Shown: positions 1-6,545, counted from the first letter of the stretch. The stretch is DNA of 22,284 nt from an uncultured Blautia sp. (GCA_934402155.1 CAKRTP010000017.1:1-22284); one strand, 5' to 3'. The notes: a model not told the origin generated them from the letters alone. Translations and numbers: made by a program.

Positions 1-3
1 AAT

Positions 4-77
4 AGAGGATTTGTGTAACGGTAGCACACCGGACTCTGACTCCGTTTGCGGGGGTTCGAATCCCTCATCCTCTGCCA
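4..77 (+). tRNA. tRNA-Gln (anticodon CUG)
   Basis: The sequence folds as a complete cloverleaf. The 7-bp acceptor stem pairs AGAGGAT (4-10) with ATCCTCT (67-73), followed by discriminator G74 and an encoded CCA. The anticodon loop is CTCTGAC, giving anticodon CTG, which reads the glutamine codon CAG. The T-loop is TTCGAAT on a 5-bp stem with one G-U pair. The top pair of the anticodon stem is a C-U mismatch. Only three bases of upstream sequence are visible, so its promoter lies outside. It faces the leftward phage operon head-on and could be a host gene flanking the element or a phage-borne tRNA; no copy of its 3' end is found elsewhere in the window. Confidence 0.95.
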
Positions 78-79
78 TG

Positions 80-126
80 GCAAACACATACGAACACCCG
101 GTTGTGTGGTTCAGCAATGTGTTTGC
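80..126. repeat. inverted repeat behind tRNA-Gln
   Basis: GCAAACACA (80-88) and TGTGTTTGC (118-126) are perfect 9-base inverted arms around 29 bases, which contain a weaker inner pairing (GAAC 92-95 with GTTC 109-112). There is no T-run, so this is not a terminator. It could be a tRNA processing structure or a recombination site. The arms are seen; the function is unknown. Confidence 0.5.
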
Positions 127-136
127 AGTAATTGTG

Positions 137-170
137 AAAATCCCGTGAGAAAAATCTCACGGGATTTTTT
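137..170 (+). terminator. bidirectional Rho-independent terminator
   Basis: A 12-bp stem, AATCCCGTGAGA (139-150) with TCTCACGGGATT (155-166), extendable by A-T pairs, has a 4-base loop and a run of six T (165-170) on the plus strand. It would end tRNA transcription. Read on the minus strand it also ends in TTTT, so it can stop the leftward operon ending at 191. Confidence 0.85.
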
Positions 171-190
171 ATACAACTCTTGTGTAACTC

Positions 191-487
191 TCAATACCAT
201 TCTTCTTTGCGCACGATCCAAACAGGGAAAGACCTGGGTACCGCATGGTCGTATACGCGATACCAGCCTTGCGGTTTCCCGTTGCCGCCCTCCCAGTCTG
301 AACGGACTTCCCAGCGGCACCAACCTTCCTGCACCTGCATTTCTGATTTACACTCAGAATGTATGCCGTCCTCACGGCAAATAAAATCCGGGACATCCTC
401 TCTGTTTGGGCAAGCGTCCTTCGCTATGATATACGCCTCTCCATCACAGTCATAATCCCATGCGTCCCAGACAAATCGCCGCTTCAT
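191..487 (-). CDS. hypothetical phage protein, Trp- and Cys-rich, 98 aa
   Basis: Last gene of the leftward operon. The ATG at 487 overlaps the previous stop by ATGA (484-487) and has an AGGAGG site about 7 bases upstream, which fixes the start. The product is rich in Trp, Asp and Glu, with four Cys (in the contexts DYDCDG, DACPN, FICRE, SECKS and GWCRW there are five in all) that could bind metal, although no CxxC pair is visible. It has no membrane segment or signal peptide. I do not recognise the family. Its position at the end of the antirepressor operon suggests an accessory early function. The bidirectional terminator at 137-170 follows 20 bases downstream. Confidence 0.75.
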   Translation of the reverse strand: MKRRFVWDAWDYDCDGEAYIIAKDACPNREDVPDFICREDGIHSECKSEMQVQEGWCRWEVRSDWEGGNGKPQGWYRVYDHAVPRSFPVWIVRKEEWY

Positions 488-819
488 CCCATTACCTCCT
501 GTTCACCGTCCGCAAACGGATAAACCTCCACTTCACCAGATGCAGTGACAACGGTATCATGTTCTGCGGGGATGCCAAGTAGCCCGTATGCGGCCCAATT
601 ACATCCGCTGCTGTCTCCCTTCTTCGGTGAACCCTTTCCCGTGTACCGCCCCAGGCACTCCTGATAAGCGCAATTTGGAGACTTTGCTCCTGCGTCTTTG
701 AATTCTTGCACGGACGCGATATGGCCACACATGGGGCATCGGAATCTCCACTTGAGCATATCTGCCCCAAAGCGGCGTTCTGCCTCTGCTCTCCATGCCT
801 CAACACTGCTGTACTTCAT
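484..819 (-). CDS. zinc-ribbon-like phage protein, 111 aa
   Basis: Start chosen at the ATG at 819, preceded by an AAGGGGGG ribosome site 5 bases away; an upstream in-frame extension has no such site. Four Cys are arranged as C28-x2-C31 and C50-x4-C55, which fits a small zinc-binding fold, with CPMCGH and NCAYQECLGRYTG as recognisable blocks. Small proteins with this pattern are frequent in phages of Firmicutes, but I know no assigned function. The N-terminal 25 residues look helical (SSVEAWRAEAERRFG). It is translationally coupled to the downstream gene by a 4-base overlap, and lies 11 bases after the preceding gene. Zinc binding is inferred from the cysteines only. Confidence 0.8.
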   Translation of the reverse strand: MKYSSVEAWRAEAERRFGADMLKWRFRCPMCGHIASVQEFKDAGAKSPNCAYQECLGRYTGKGSPKKGDSSGCNWAAYGLLGIPAEHDTVVTASGEVEVYPFADGEQEVMG

Positions 820-830
820 GCTGACCCCCC

Positions 831-1058
831 TTAGTCCACAAATGTTTTCCGTCGGCCATCCCAAATGCCAACATAGCTTTTTCCGCCGAAATAGACGCTG
901 TATCGATCATCGGCAATCGCCTCAATGACAAGCCGCTGCTTATCTGGGTTGTACCCCAGCTGGCGGACGGCAACCGCAATTTCCTTTTCTGCCGCAATTG
1001 TTGCCCTCAGGCGTTCCACGGTCACTTGACCCTCAAACACCAATGTGCTATCTTTCAT
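831..1058 (-). CDS. hypothetical phage protein, 75 aa
   Basis: The start is the second of two close ATGs (1058), 7 bases after GGGAGG; the first ATG lies only one base from that site. The product starts MKDSTLVFEGQVTV and ends with a beta-rich segment (RYSVYFGGKSYVGIWDG). The middle (VERLRATIAAEKEIAVAVRQLG) looks helical. There are no Cys pairs, membrane segment or catalytic motif. I do not recognise it. It sits between two other small genes of the antirepressor operon with gaps of 11-13 bases, so it is almost certainly co-transcribed with them. Confidence 0.7.
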   Translation of the reverse strand: MKDSTLVFEGQVTVERLRATIAAEKEIAVAVRQLGYNPDKQRLVIEAIADDRYSVYFGGKSYVGIWDGRRKTFVD

Positions 1059-1071
1059 GGTCATGCCTCCC

Positions 1072-1290
1072 TTAAAGTGGTTTAATATTTTCATCAGAAA
1101 CAAAGAATACTGCATTCTTGTACTTACGAGGATGCCTTACTTTCGTCACCCGGGCATACTCAATGGCCTGTACCCGCGCGACCTGTGGACAGCAAGCTTT
1201 AACAAAGTAGGTCAAGCCGATAACGGGTTTACACCCCTTCGGGGGTGTAGCTCCCCGTACCGTCACTTCCACCTGATAGGTTTTATCCAT
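1072..1290 (-). CDS. hypothetical phage protein, 72 aa
   Basis: ATG at 1290 with a GGAGG site 7 bases upstream. The product is basic (many Lys and Arg) and begins MDKTYQVEVTVRGATPPKG, with a short central pair of Cys (KACCPQ) and a C-terminal strand-rich half (VFFVSDENIKPL). It has no membrane segment and no recognised domain. A gap of 12 bases separates it from the small Cys-rich gene upstream, and its stop lies 13 bases before the next start. Function unknown; placement suggests an early accessory protein in the antirepressor operon. Confidence 0.7.
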   Translation of the reverse strand: MDKTYQVEVTVRGATPPKGCKPVIGLTYFVKACCPQVARVQAIEYARVTKVRHPRKYKNAVFFVSDENIKPL

Positions 1291-1302
1291 TGGAAACCTC
1301 CT

Positions 1303-1473
1303 TCACCGTTCACGGCGGTACATGTCAATCAAATCCTGCTGCCACGCATTGACAAGCTGCCGTTCCTCCAATTCCTCCATCCGCTCAGCTTCATACTGCG
1401 CAATCTCGATTTCACACTCACAGCCCTCAGAAAGAGGCAGCCCACAATAGGGACAAAAGCATTTCTCAAACAT
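1303..1473 (-). CDS. small CxxC protein, 56 aa
   Basis: A short gene found by following the end of the antirepressor gene: its ATG overlaps the upstream stop as TGATG (1471-1475), a classic coupling arrangement, and a GAGG site lies within the end of that gene. The product has Cys 7 and Cys 10 (CPYC) plus Cys 18 and Cys 20 (CEC), a possible single zinc site, followed by a highly charged helix rich in Glu (EAERMEELEERQL) and a basic tail (MYRRER). The next ribosome site overlaps its stop. No homologous function is known to me; a DNA- or protein-binding accessory role is a guess. Confidence 0.72.
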   Translation of the reverse strand: MFEKCFCPYCGLPLSEGCECEIEIAQYEAERMEELEERQLVNAWQQDLIDMYRRER

Positions 1474-2165
1474 CACTGCACCTCTTTCAGCCTTTCAATG
1501 ATGAAAAGTGCACGGGCGAATGTCGGGAACAGCTGTCCGTTCACATATCTGCAAATCTGAACCCTGTCGATGCCGAGAATGCGTCCCAGCTGAGCACAGG
1601 AAAATTCCTTATCAGCTCTCACCTGACGCATTCGCTCAACCGCAGCGGCCTTCGTCATCTGCTCCGTTTCCATGTCCGAGTCCTGCTTTTCGGCATCACC
1701 CCCGACACTGTACTCAATACCGGCCTGTTTCAGGAAGCCCAGGACATACCGCAGGCGCTCATTCCGGCAAGTAGCAACGATGGATGCCGCTTTCAGATAA
1801 TCATCGACGGTAACATCCCTGCCCGCTTCCTTACGCCTGTACTGGCCAGTCTTGCGGATTGCGGGAAGCACTTCACTTGTGACCCAGTGCTTAAACTTTT
1901 TGGCATTGGGAAGCTTACTGGAAAAGATCAGAGAGTAAAGACCGCTCTCGTTGATAATGGTCATATCCTGAACTCCTCCAAGGGTGTCACATTTCGTTAC
2001 CCCCTTGTCTTCTTTGTCCACATGGTCAGCAAGAGCTTTCCGGGGATTGCCGTACCCCAGCACCAGAGCCACGTCCTTTCCAACCAGCCATGGCTCCCCA
2101 TCAATCGTCAGGCCGCGAACGCCGCCGAAATCAGGGTTTTGAAATAATTGCAGTTCGTTTTCCAT
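1473..2165 (-). CDS. phage antirepressor with BRO-N domain, 230 aa
   Basis: Residues about 5-110 form a BRO-N domain of the phage antirepressor family: the block GEPWLVGKDVALVLGYGNP, the INESGLYSLIF motif and the KFKHWVTSEVLPAIRKTG ending are all diagnostic. The C-terminal part (about 185-228) looks like a helix-turn-helix (FSCAQLGRILGIDRVQICRYVNG), so this is a two-domain DNA-binding protein. Such proteins usually antagonise or bypass the lysogenic repressor during induction. The ATG at 2165 has AGGAGG 8 bases upstream. It lies in an operon whose promoter at 3.3 kb is packed with the same palindromes found at the repressor locus, which suggests that the repressor silences its own antagonist. 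Family assignment is firm; the circuit is inferred. Confidence 0.92.
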   Translation of the reverse strand: MENELQLFQNPDFGGVRGLTIDGEPWLVGKDVALVLGYGNPRKALADHVDKEDKGVTKCDTLGGVQDMTIINESGLYSLIFSSKLPNAKKFKHWVTSEVLPAIRKTGQYRRKEAGRDVTVDDYLKAASIVATCRNERLRYVLGFLKQAGIEYSVGGDAEKQDSDMETEQMTKAAAVERMRQVRADKEFSCAQLGRILGIDRVQICRYVNGQLFPTFARALFIIERLKEVQ

Positions 2166-2177
2166 TTGTTTTTCCTC

Positions 2178-2426
2178 CTAAAAATTTGGTTTATAAATTC
2201 TGGCATACGCTGTGTAGCCATTTCTGCTGTACTTAATGTGAATCCCTGCCTTGTCAAGTTCCTGCTCTATCTTCCAGGACACATCATCCAGGCCCAGACG
2301 GATTTCTCCACGGTTCAACAGGTGAAGAATACCTCTGGCAACCTGCATATCGGTAGAAGAACCTCTAACCAGTTCCAGATGCCGATTCATTAGCCGGTAA
2401 CGAATAAGATTGTCTTTAAGTTCCAC
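2178..2426 (-). CDS. hypothetical phage protein, 82 aa
   Basis: The start is a GTG at 2426 with GGAGG 8 bases upstream; no ATG in frame gives a better site. The N-terminal half is helical and charged (LKDNLIRYRLMNRHLELVRG), followed by a second helix (QVARGILHLLNRGEIRLG) and a C-terminal strand region ending ARIYKPNF. No Cys pairs, no membrane segment, no recognised domain. It lies 11 bases upstream of the antirepressor gene, so the two are probably translated from the same message. Function unknown. Confidence 0.72.
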   Translation of the reverse strand: MELKDNLIRYRLMNRHLELVRGSSTDMQVARGILHLLNRGEIRLGLDDVSWKIEQELDKAGIHIKYSRNGYTAYARIYKPNF

Positions 2427-2472
2427 CGTAATTTCCTCCGTTGCCCTCGTAACCTCCGGGGCGGGTATGTAC

Positions 2473-3285
2473 TCAGATTTTGTTAATCAGTGTGCGGAAA
2501 TGAAAGCACTGAATGTTATAGCCACCGGCTCCGATTGTTTGAACCTTTGCGGTTCCCCTCGTACCGACGATGAAACCGTTGAGGTCTTGCTTGTTTCCAA
2601 TGCTCAGGCCGGATGCATCCGTGATCTCGCCCACAATCGCATTGGTGCGCTCGATGATGAAATCATACTTCCTGCTGGCCTCTTCATTCAGATCCTTTGC
2701 AAGCCGCTGCATGGCTGCTTCTGGGGTTCGCTCACCGATATAGGGCTTCAAATGCTCATATTCACCTTCACGCACCTTCTGCTCACCCTCACGAAGTGCG
2801 CCCCAACGATCGGTGTAAGTGAATATTTCGTAATAGCCGCGTACCTTACAGCGAAATGCGGTATTTGCCTCTTCATAGGCGGCTTTTGCGGATTCATACT
2901 CAGGGCTTTTGTATGCGGTGTCGGAAAACGCACAATACAGGCTGCGCACATGCTGTTTTTCGCTGAAATAGGAGTTCAGGCCATCGCCATAGAATTTGAT
3001 GCAGCGCTGCTTCCACATTTCAAGGAACTCAAGAATTGCAGGAACGTTCCGGCTGTTTGCCTTTTCCAACGCGGCTTTCAATTCAGCCCGATACTTTTCG
3101 AGTCCCTGCCGGGCCGCTTCCAAATCGCGCTGTGCCCAGCGGAGATCACGTTCATCGTAGTAATACGGGTTATCCTCCCATCCTGAAGCTTCCGCCTTGC
3201 GAATACGCACTAGTTTCTTTTCCAGCCTTTCAACCTCCTTCTCCTTACCGGCGATCCGCTTTTGAATAAAATCAACACTTGCCAT
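2473..3285 (-). CDS. coiled-coil phage protein with conserved C-terminus, 270 aa
   Basis: First gene behind the 3.3-kb promoter; ATG at 3285 with GGAGG AGG-type site 9 bases upstream. Residues about 8-80 are strongly predicted coiled coil (KEVERLEKKLVRIRKA; LEKYRAELKAALEKA). The C-terminal 45 residues carry a conserved beta-rich block (DLNGFIVGTRGTAKVQTI, then GGYNIQCFHFRTL) that I have seen in proteins encoded in early regions of clostridial phages, without a known function. The middle part contains many aromatic residues. No signal peptide or membrane segment. Heading the antirepressor operon makes it a candidate early regulator or replication accessory factor, but the sequence shows no enzymatic motif. 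Confidence 0.85.
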   Translation of the reverse strand: MASVDFIQKRIAGKEKEVERLEKKLVRIRKAEASGWEDNPYYYDERDLRWAQRDLEAARQGLEKYRAELKAALEKANSRNVPAILEFLEMWKQRCIKFYGDGLNSYFSEKQHVRSLYCAFSDTAYKSPEYESAKAAYEEANTAFRCKVRGYYEIFTYTDRWGALREGEQKVREGEYEHLKPYIGERTPEAAMQRLAKDLNEEASRKYDFIIERTNAIVGEITDASGLSIGNKQDLNGFIVGTRGTAKVQTIGAGGYNIQCFHFRTLINKI

Positions 3286-3313
3286 TTGTTTTTCCTCCTC
3301 CGTAGGTCTCAGT

Positions 3314-3329
3314 TTATGCTATCGCGTAA
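3314..3329. promoter_or_regulatory. operator, downstream of the 3.3-kb promoter
   Basis: TTATGCTATCGCGTAA: 16 bases, dyad symmetric with half-sites TTATGC and GCGTAA around a 4-base centre. It differs from the perfect palindrome before the repressor gene at two positions and would lie near or just after the transcription start. Confidence 0.75.
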
Positions 3330-3338
3330 TCTAATTGT

Positions 3339-3367
3339 ATGTTATTACATTTATGCATAAATGTCAA
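3339..3367 (-). promoter_or_regulatory. leftward promoter of the antirepressor operon
   Basis: On the minus strand TTGACA (3367-3362) is followed by a 17-base spacer and TAACAT (3344-3339). The spacer contains the palindrome ATTTATGCATAAAT. It drives the gene starting at 3285, with a leader of about 45 bases. A perfect -35 and ideal spacing make it convincing; the -10 matches four of six consensus bases. Confidence 0.8.
3349..3362. promoter_or_regulatory. compact palindrome inside the promoter spacer
   Basis: ATTTATGCATAAAT is a perfect 14-base palindrome with the same TTATGC and GCATAA half-sites as the other operators but without the 4-base centre. It fills the -35/-10 spacer. Binding by the same repressor is inferred; the altered half-site spacing could mean a different protein. 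Confidence 0.6.
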
Positions 3368-3391
3368 GCATAATTTTATGCTTTCGCATAT
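3366..3391. promoter_or_regulatory. operator cluster upstream of the 3.3-kb promoter
   Basis: Two overlapping dyads share a half-site. AAGCATAA (3366-3373) pairs with TTATGCTT (3376-3383), and TTATGC (3376-3381) pairs with GCATAT (3386-3391) around TTTC. The second is a 15/16 match to the repressor-locus palindrome TTATGCTTTCGCATAA. It abuts the -35 element. Confidence 0.75.
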
Positions 3392-3405
3392 TTTAATAAA
3401 AAATT

Positions 3406-3455
3406 AAAGCCTGCAAACGCGCTCCCCATCACCAGGAGTTACAATTGCGGGCTTT
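3406..3455 (-). terminator. terminator of the replication operon
   Basis: Arms AAAGCCTGCAA (3406-3416) and TTGCGGGCTTT (3445-3455) pair over 11 bases with one G-U; an inner CTCC/GGAG pairing tightens the large loop. On the minus strand the stem is followed by TTTAATTTTTTATT. It separates the VapE transcript from the 3.3-kb promoter. Confidence 0.75.
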
Positions 3456-3458
3456 TCC

Positions 3459-3670
3459 CTATATTATACGTATATATAGGCGCTATGACGTAAATGCGCT
3501 CATAACGCCTATATTTCTACTACTCTATAGAAAAAATTGTAGCATTGTAGCATAAGCCGAAAAGTCCTTGCGGCACAAGGGTTTTTCACGTCTACAAAGT
3601 TTGTAGCAGAATGTAACTTTGTAGCGTAAGAGGCGCTACAAACTTTGCCCCAAAAAGCCCAATGCTACAA
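3459..3670. repeat. iteron and AT-rich region, candidate replication origin
   Basis: Non-coding stretch behind the primase-helicase gene. It starts with an AT-rich block (3459-3478, alternating TA). Next is an imperfect hairpin, ATATAGGCG (3474-3482) with CGCCTATAT (3506-3514), extended by TATGA/TCATA. Then come six exact copies of TTGTAGC in both orientations: forward at 3537, 3545, 3601 and 3619, reverse at 3635-3641 and 3664-3670. A seventh near-copy (TTGTAGA) is reverse at 3592-3598. Two pairs face each other as palindromes. AT-rich DNA beside clustered iterons next to an initiator-type gene is the usual plan of phage and satellite origins; origin function is inferred. Confidence 0.65.
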
Positions 3671-3681
3671 TTCTAACCGCC

Positions 3682-6087
3682 CTACTCCTTATAGAATCCG
3701 CGCTGGCTATTGTATGGCCCAAAGCGCACCGGCCCGCCAAACCGCTTCCATCCCTTCAGGTTTGAAAGAACGGCATTGATTTCCCGCGTATCGGTGTTTT
3801 TCAGGTCCTTGATGCTTCCGTTGAACAGCTCACACCAGACCTCGACCGCGCATATCCGATCACGGTCTACCAGTTCGACGCTCCGCCCGTCCTGCGTATG
3901 CAGTTGCCCCGCCCAGAAGTCCCGCCTGCGGTCAACGCCCCATTTTCCCCAATCAGAGGGAACCTGCTTCTCGACAAACGCCTGAATCAAGCCCTCGCGG
4001 GCGGAGGCTTCACGGTGTTCCTCCTGCTTGACCTTCGCATCAGCTTCTACTGAGCCGGAGAGATACAGAGATTCACCAGCCTGCCAGCGGGTTTTTGCTT
4101 CCGCCCATACCTGCCGGATATAATCGTCTGTGAGATCCTTCCATACGGTTTTTGAATGCGGGATTTCCCCCACATCCACAGGCCAGAAGCGGCGGTTGCC
4201 GGTGGTATCTTGCAGAAATTCAACCTCATTGCAGGTGCCGAAGAACACACAGCATCGGGGGAGTTCCCGGACGTGTCGGCCATATGCGGCACGGTAGCGG
4301 TCAGCCCGAAGGGATAGGAACTGCTTAATGCGGGCAATATCTGTCTTTCTGAAAGCGTCCAGCTCTGCAATTTCAATAAGCCACACGCCCTGTAAAAGCT
4401 CAGAGGCTTCCTTCCCCTCGAAAGTGCGGATGCTATCGTTAAACCATCCGAGGCTCATTTTGTCCAGCAGCGTAGATTTACCGATGCCCTGCGGGCCTGC
4501 AAGAATCAGCATATTGTCAAACTTACATCCGGGGGTCATGGCACGGGCGATTGCAGCCGTAAAGCTTTTACGGCACACCGCACGATTGTATTGCGTATCT
4601 GCGGCCCCGAGGAAATCTATAAACAGCGTGTCCAGCCGGGGCGTTCCATCCCACTGTAGGCCATTGATATAATCCTGTACCTCGTTAAAAGCGTGGGAGG
4701 ACGCATGAATATCAAGGGCACTGTCAATATTGCCCCGGCTTGTGATTCCCCAGTAGCGTTCCAAATACCAGTACAGGCCGTTATTGTCGGTATCCGACCA
4801 CAGGCGGCGTTTGCCACTCGTATTCCAGGGTAACGCTGCCAACACCTCGCCGCGTCCCGCGAACTGGTTCAGGGCAAACCTACCCTTTAAGAGCGGATCA
4901 CCGTCAAGGATAATCCGAATATTGTCAATCGTTCCCTTGACGGTATTGTTCTGGTTGCGTTGGAGACGTTCCGCCCAATCAGGATCATCTTCTGGTGCTT
5001 CACTTGCGATACCCTCAAAGTCCTTTAATGCCTGCTCATGCTGTTCTTTGTTGAGTGTAGCTATCACACCATGATCCTGCAAAGCCAGGTCGCACATAGC
5101 CTTATAAGATGGAAGCTTGATAACCGGGGTATCGGGGGCGGCCTTTTCGTCCTTATCCCCGAACAAATGCAGGCGTACAAGGTCAAATGCATTCACCAGC
5201 CGCCCACTGCAAGGGTCTGTTGCGTGATGGCTGTAGAGGAATTTCGCATTGTCATAGATGATTGCGCCGCCTGTGGTCGAGCCTCCAAGATAGGTATATC
5301 GGTCTTCTGCACTGTCCACTGGTTCATAGATTTTTGGTAAAAAGGTATCCATTGCCGAAAGCACATCATAGGTACGGCAAAACGCACCAACAATGCCAGA
5401 CTTTTCCAGCGGGTTCCCCTGCTTTGATGCCAGCTTTTGATAACTGACGGCGTTAGGAACCTGCGGCCAGCTTAGATAATTGCGCCAGTCAATATAGGTG
5501 CCCAGTAGGAAGTCTGCGGAAATCAGCGGTGCATCCTTGCTCTTAAAGATGAATTCACTGTCAGAGCAGCAGGACGGCCAATACATCAGGCGGCACGCCT
5601 CAAAGGTGGTAGCGTCGGCCATACCGATGCCAACATACGCCGCCACGCGCCGGGCGCACGGCTCATATTCGTCGGGTGTTACTGTCCTGTCAAAGGGAAC
5701 CACAACACGTAGCCGGGGAGCTGACGGCGTATGCTTGCGGGTGCTGTAGACCGCATAGCCGCATTCAAGCTCTTCCATCTTAGCGATTACCATGTCTGTC
5801 TTCCAGCCGGGGATATTATCAAAGTCCAAGGTGATGATATCCCGCCCAATCATATTGTTGGCCTTTCGGCGCAGACCGTTCAATGCGCCGCCTACAAAGC
5901 CGCCCACATCCTTCAAGTCGTCCTGTTGTGCTTTTTTCATGGTCATATACTCCGCCAGAGTTTCAGTACCGCGCACGGGCATACTCAAGCGGTCATACAG
6001 TTCTGAAATGGTCAAAGCTGATTGCTGCCACGCCATATCATGCCGGTTACTGCCAACAGATATGGTGATTTGTCTGTCATATTTCAT
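3682..6087 (-). CDS. VapE-family primase-helicase, 801 aa
   Basis: A two-part replication protein. The N-terminal 200 residues resemble an archaeo-eukaryotic-type primase: the acidic pair LDFDN (D88, D90), then STRKHT (115-120) with RLRVVVP (125-131). The C-terminal half is the virulence-associated E helicase domain: Walker A GPQGIGKST (531-539), Walker B WLIEIAEL (569-576), GTCNEVEFLQ (617-626) and the arginine block NRRFWP (631-636). It should prime and unwind DNA at the phage origin in the cytoplasm. Start at the ATG at 6087 with GTGGAG 9 bases upstream. The last codons run into the iteron region, which fits a gene-origin pair. Helicase assignment is firm; the primase call is less sure. 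Confidence 0.93.
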   Translation of the reverse strand: MKYDRQITISVGSNRHDMAWQQSALTISELYDRLSMPVRGTETLAEYMTMKKAQQDDLKDVGGFVGGALNGLRRKANNMIGRDIITLDFDNIPGWKTDMVIAKMEELECGYAVYSTRKHTPSAPRLRVVVPFDRTVTPDEYEPCARRVAAYVGIGMADATTFEACRLMYWPSCCSDSEFIFKSKDAPLISADFLLGTYIDWRNYLSWPQVPNAVSYQKLASKQGNPLEKSGIVGAFCRTYDVLSAMDTFLPKIYEPVDSAEDRYTYLGGSTTGGAIIYDNAKFLYSHHATDPCSGRLVNAFDLVRLHLFGDKDEKAAPDTPVIKLPSYKAMCDLALQDHGVIATLNKEQHEQALKDFEGIASEAPEDDPDWAERLQRNQNNTVKGTIDNIRIILDGDPLLKGRFALNQFAGRGEVLAALPWNTSGKRRLWSDTDNNGLYWYLERYWGITSRGNIDSALDIHASSHAFNEVQDYINGLQWDGTPRLDTLFIDFLGAADTQYNRAVCRKSFTAAIARAMTPGCKFDNMLILAGPQGIGKSTLLDKMSLGWFNDSIRTFEGKEASELLQGVWLIEIAELDAFRKTDIARIKQFLSLRADRYRAAYGRHVRELPRCCVFFGTCNEVEFLQDTTGNRRFWPVDVGEIPHSKTVWKDLTDDYIRQVWAEAKTRWQAGESLYLSGSVEADAKVKQEEHREASAREGLIQAFVEKQVPSDWGKWGVDRRRDFWAGQLHTQDGRSVELVDRDRICAVEVWCELFNGSIKDLKNTDTREINAVLSNLKGWKRFGGPVRFGPYNSQRGFYKE

Positions 6088-6114
6088 GTTTGGTTACTCC
6101 ACTTCATAGGATTA

Positions 6115-6124
6115 CCCCCCCCCC
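6115..6124. repeat. 10-base C/G homopolymer in the VapE leader
   Basis: Ten C on the plus strand (ten G in the message), 28 bases upstream of the VapE start, in the 74-base gap behind the MazG-like gene. A 7-codon reading frame starting at 6103 on the minus strand follows the tract and overlaps the VapE start by ATGA. Tract-length change could alter leader structure; no effect is demonstrated. Confidence 0.8.
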
Positions 6125-6161
6125 ACTTTCAGGGTGGGCGATATCGCCGCGTGTAGCCTTT

Positions 6162-6545
6162 TCAGCTCATTTTCTCCGTCAGCCGAAGAAACAGCCTATC
6201 GAGTTTTTCACCTCGCACCCGGTCAACCTCTGCGCGATTGCCGTAGATGACCTTGAGCTGCTCCAGCATAATTTCCACATCAGCGATTTCTTCTGAGATA
6301 GCAGAGACGTTCTTTTCACCCCGAATGTTCTTAGACAGTTCTTTGGTCAGCTCAGACATTTCCTCCATAGCCATCACGAGCTGGGACTGCTTGCCATAAG
6401 TACGGACGGCCTCACTGTATGTATTACGTCGAATTGGAGCCGAAGCAGCCTGCAAACGGGCTGCCAGCTCTTCAATTTTAGCATTCTGCTCACGTCTGTA
6501 CGCCTCTGAAGCTTCGAGTGCCTTTTCCAATTCTTCTCTGGTCAT
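6162..6545 (-). CDS. MazG-like nucleotide pyrophosphohydrolase, 127 aa
   Basis: The C-terminal 80 residues carry the metal-binding pattern of the all-alpha NTP pyrophosphatase (MazG) superfamily: EEMSE (61-65), then EEIAD (85-89) followed by VEIMLEQL. Conserved YGKQSQLVMAMEEM precedes it. Such enzymes hydrolyse (d)NTPs to monophosphates and in phages may adjust nucleotide pools or alarmone levels. The N-terminal 35 residues are an added helical, possibly coiled-coil segment (ELEKALEASEAYRREQ). Start ATG at 6545 overlaps the upstream stop by ATGA (6542-6545), with AGAGA-type ribosome sequence in the upstream gene. The superfamily is likely; the substrate is unknown. Confidence 0.82.
   Translation of the reverse strand: MTREELEKALEASEAYRREQNAKIEELAARLQAASAPIRRNTYSEAVRTYGKQSQLVMAMEEMSELTKELSKNIRGEKNVSAISEEIADVEIMLEQLKVIYGNRAEVDRVRGEKLDRLFLRLTEKMS

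Noticed and set aside
55..77. tRNA 3' end as attachment site for the integrase
   Set aside because: No second copy of the tRNA end or of any shared core is present near the integrase, and large serine integrases usually do not use tRNA ends.
2410..3186. A 258-codon plus-strand frame opposite the coiled-coil gene
   Set aside because: No ribosome site; the opposite frame has a strong site, promoter and a conserved C-terminus. It is an antisense shadow.
6080..6103. Seven-codon leader peptide before VapE as an attenuator
   Set aside because: The frame exists and overlaps the VapE start, but its only ribosome site would be the G tract and no attenuator hairpin follows; kept only as a remark.
6137..6148. 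Palindrome GGCGATATCGCC as an operator
   Set aside because: A single perfect 12-base palindrome unlike the repressor sites, with no second copy noticed and no promoter nearby.
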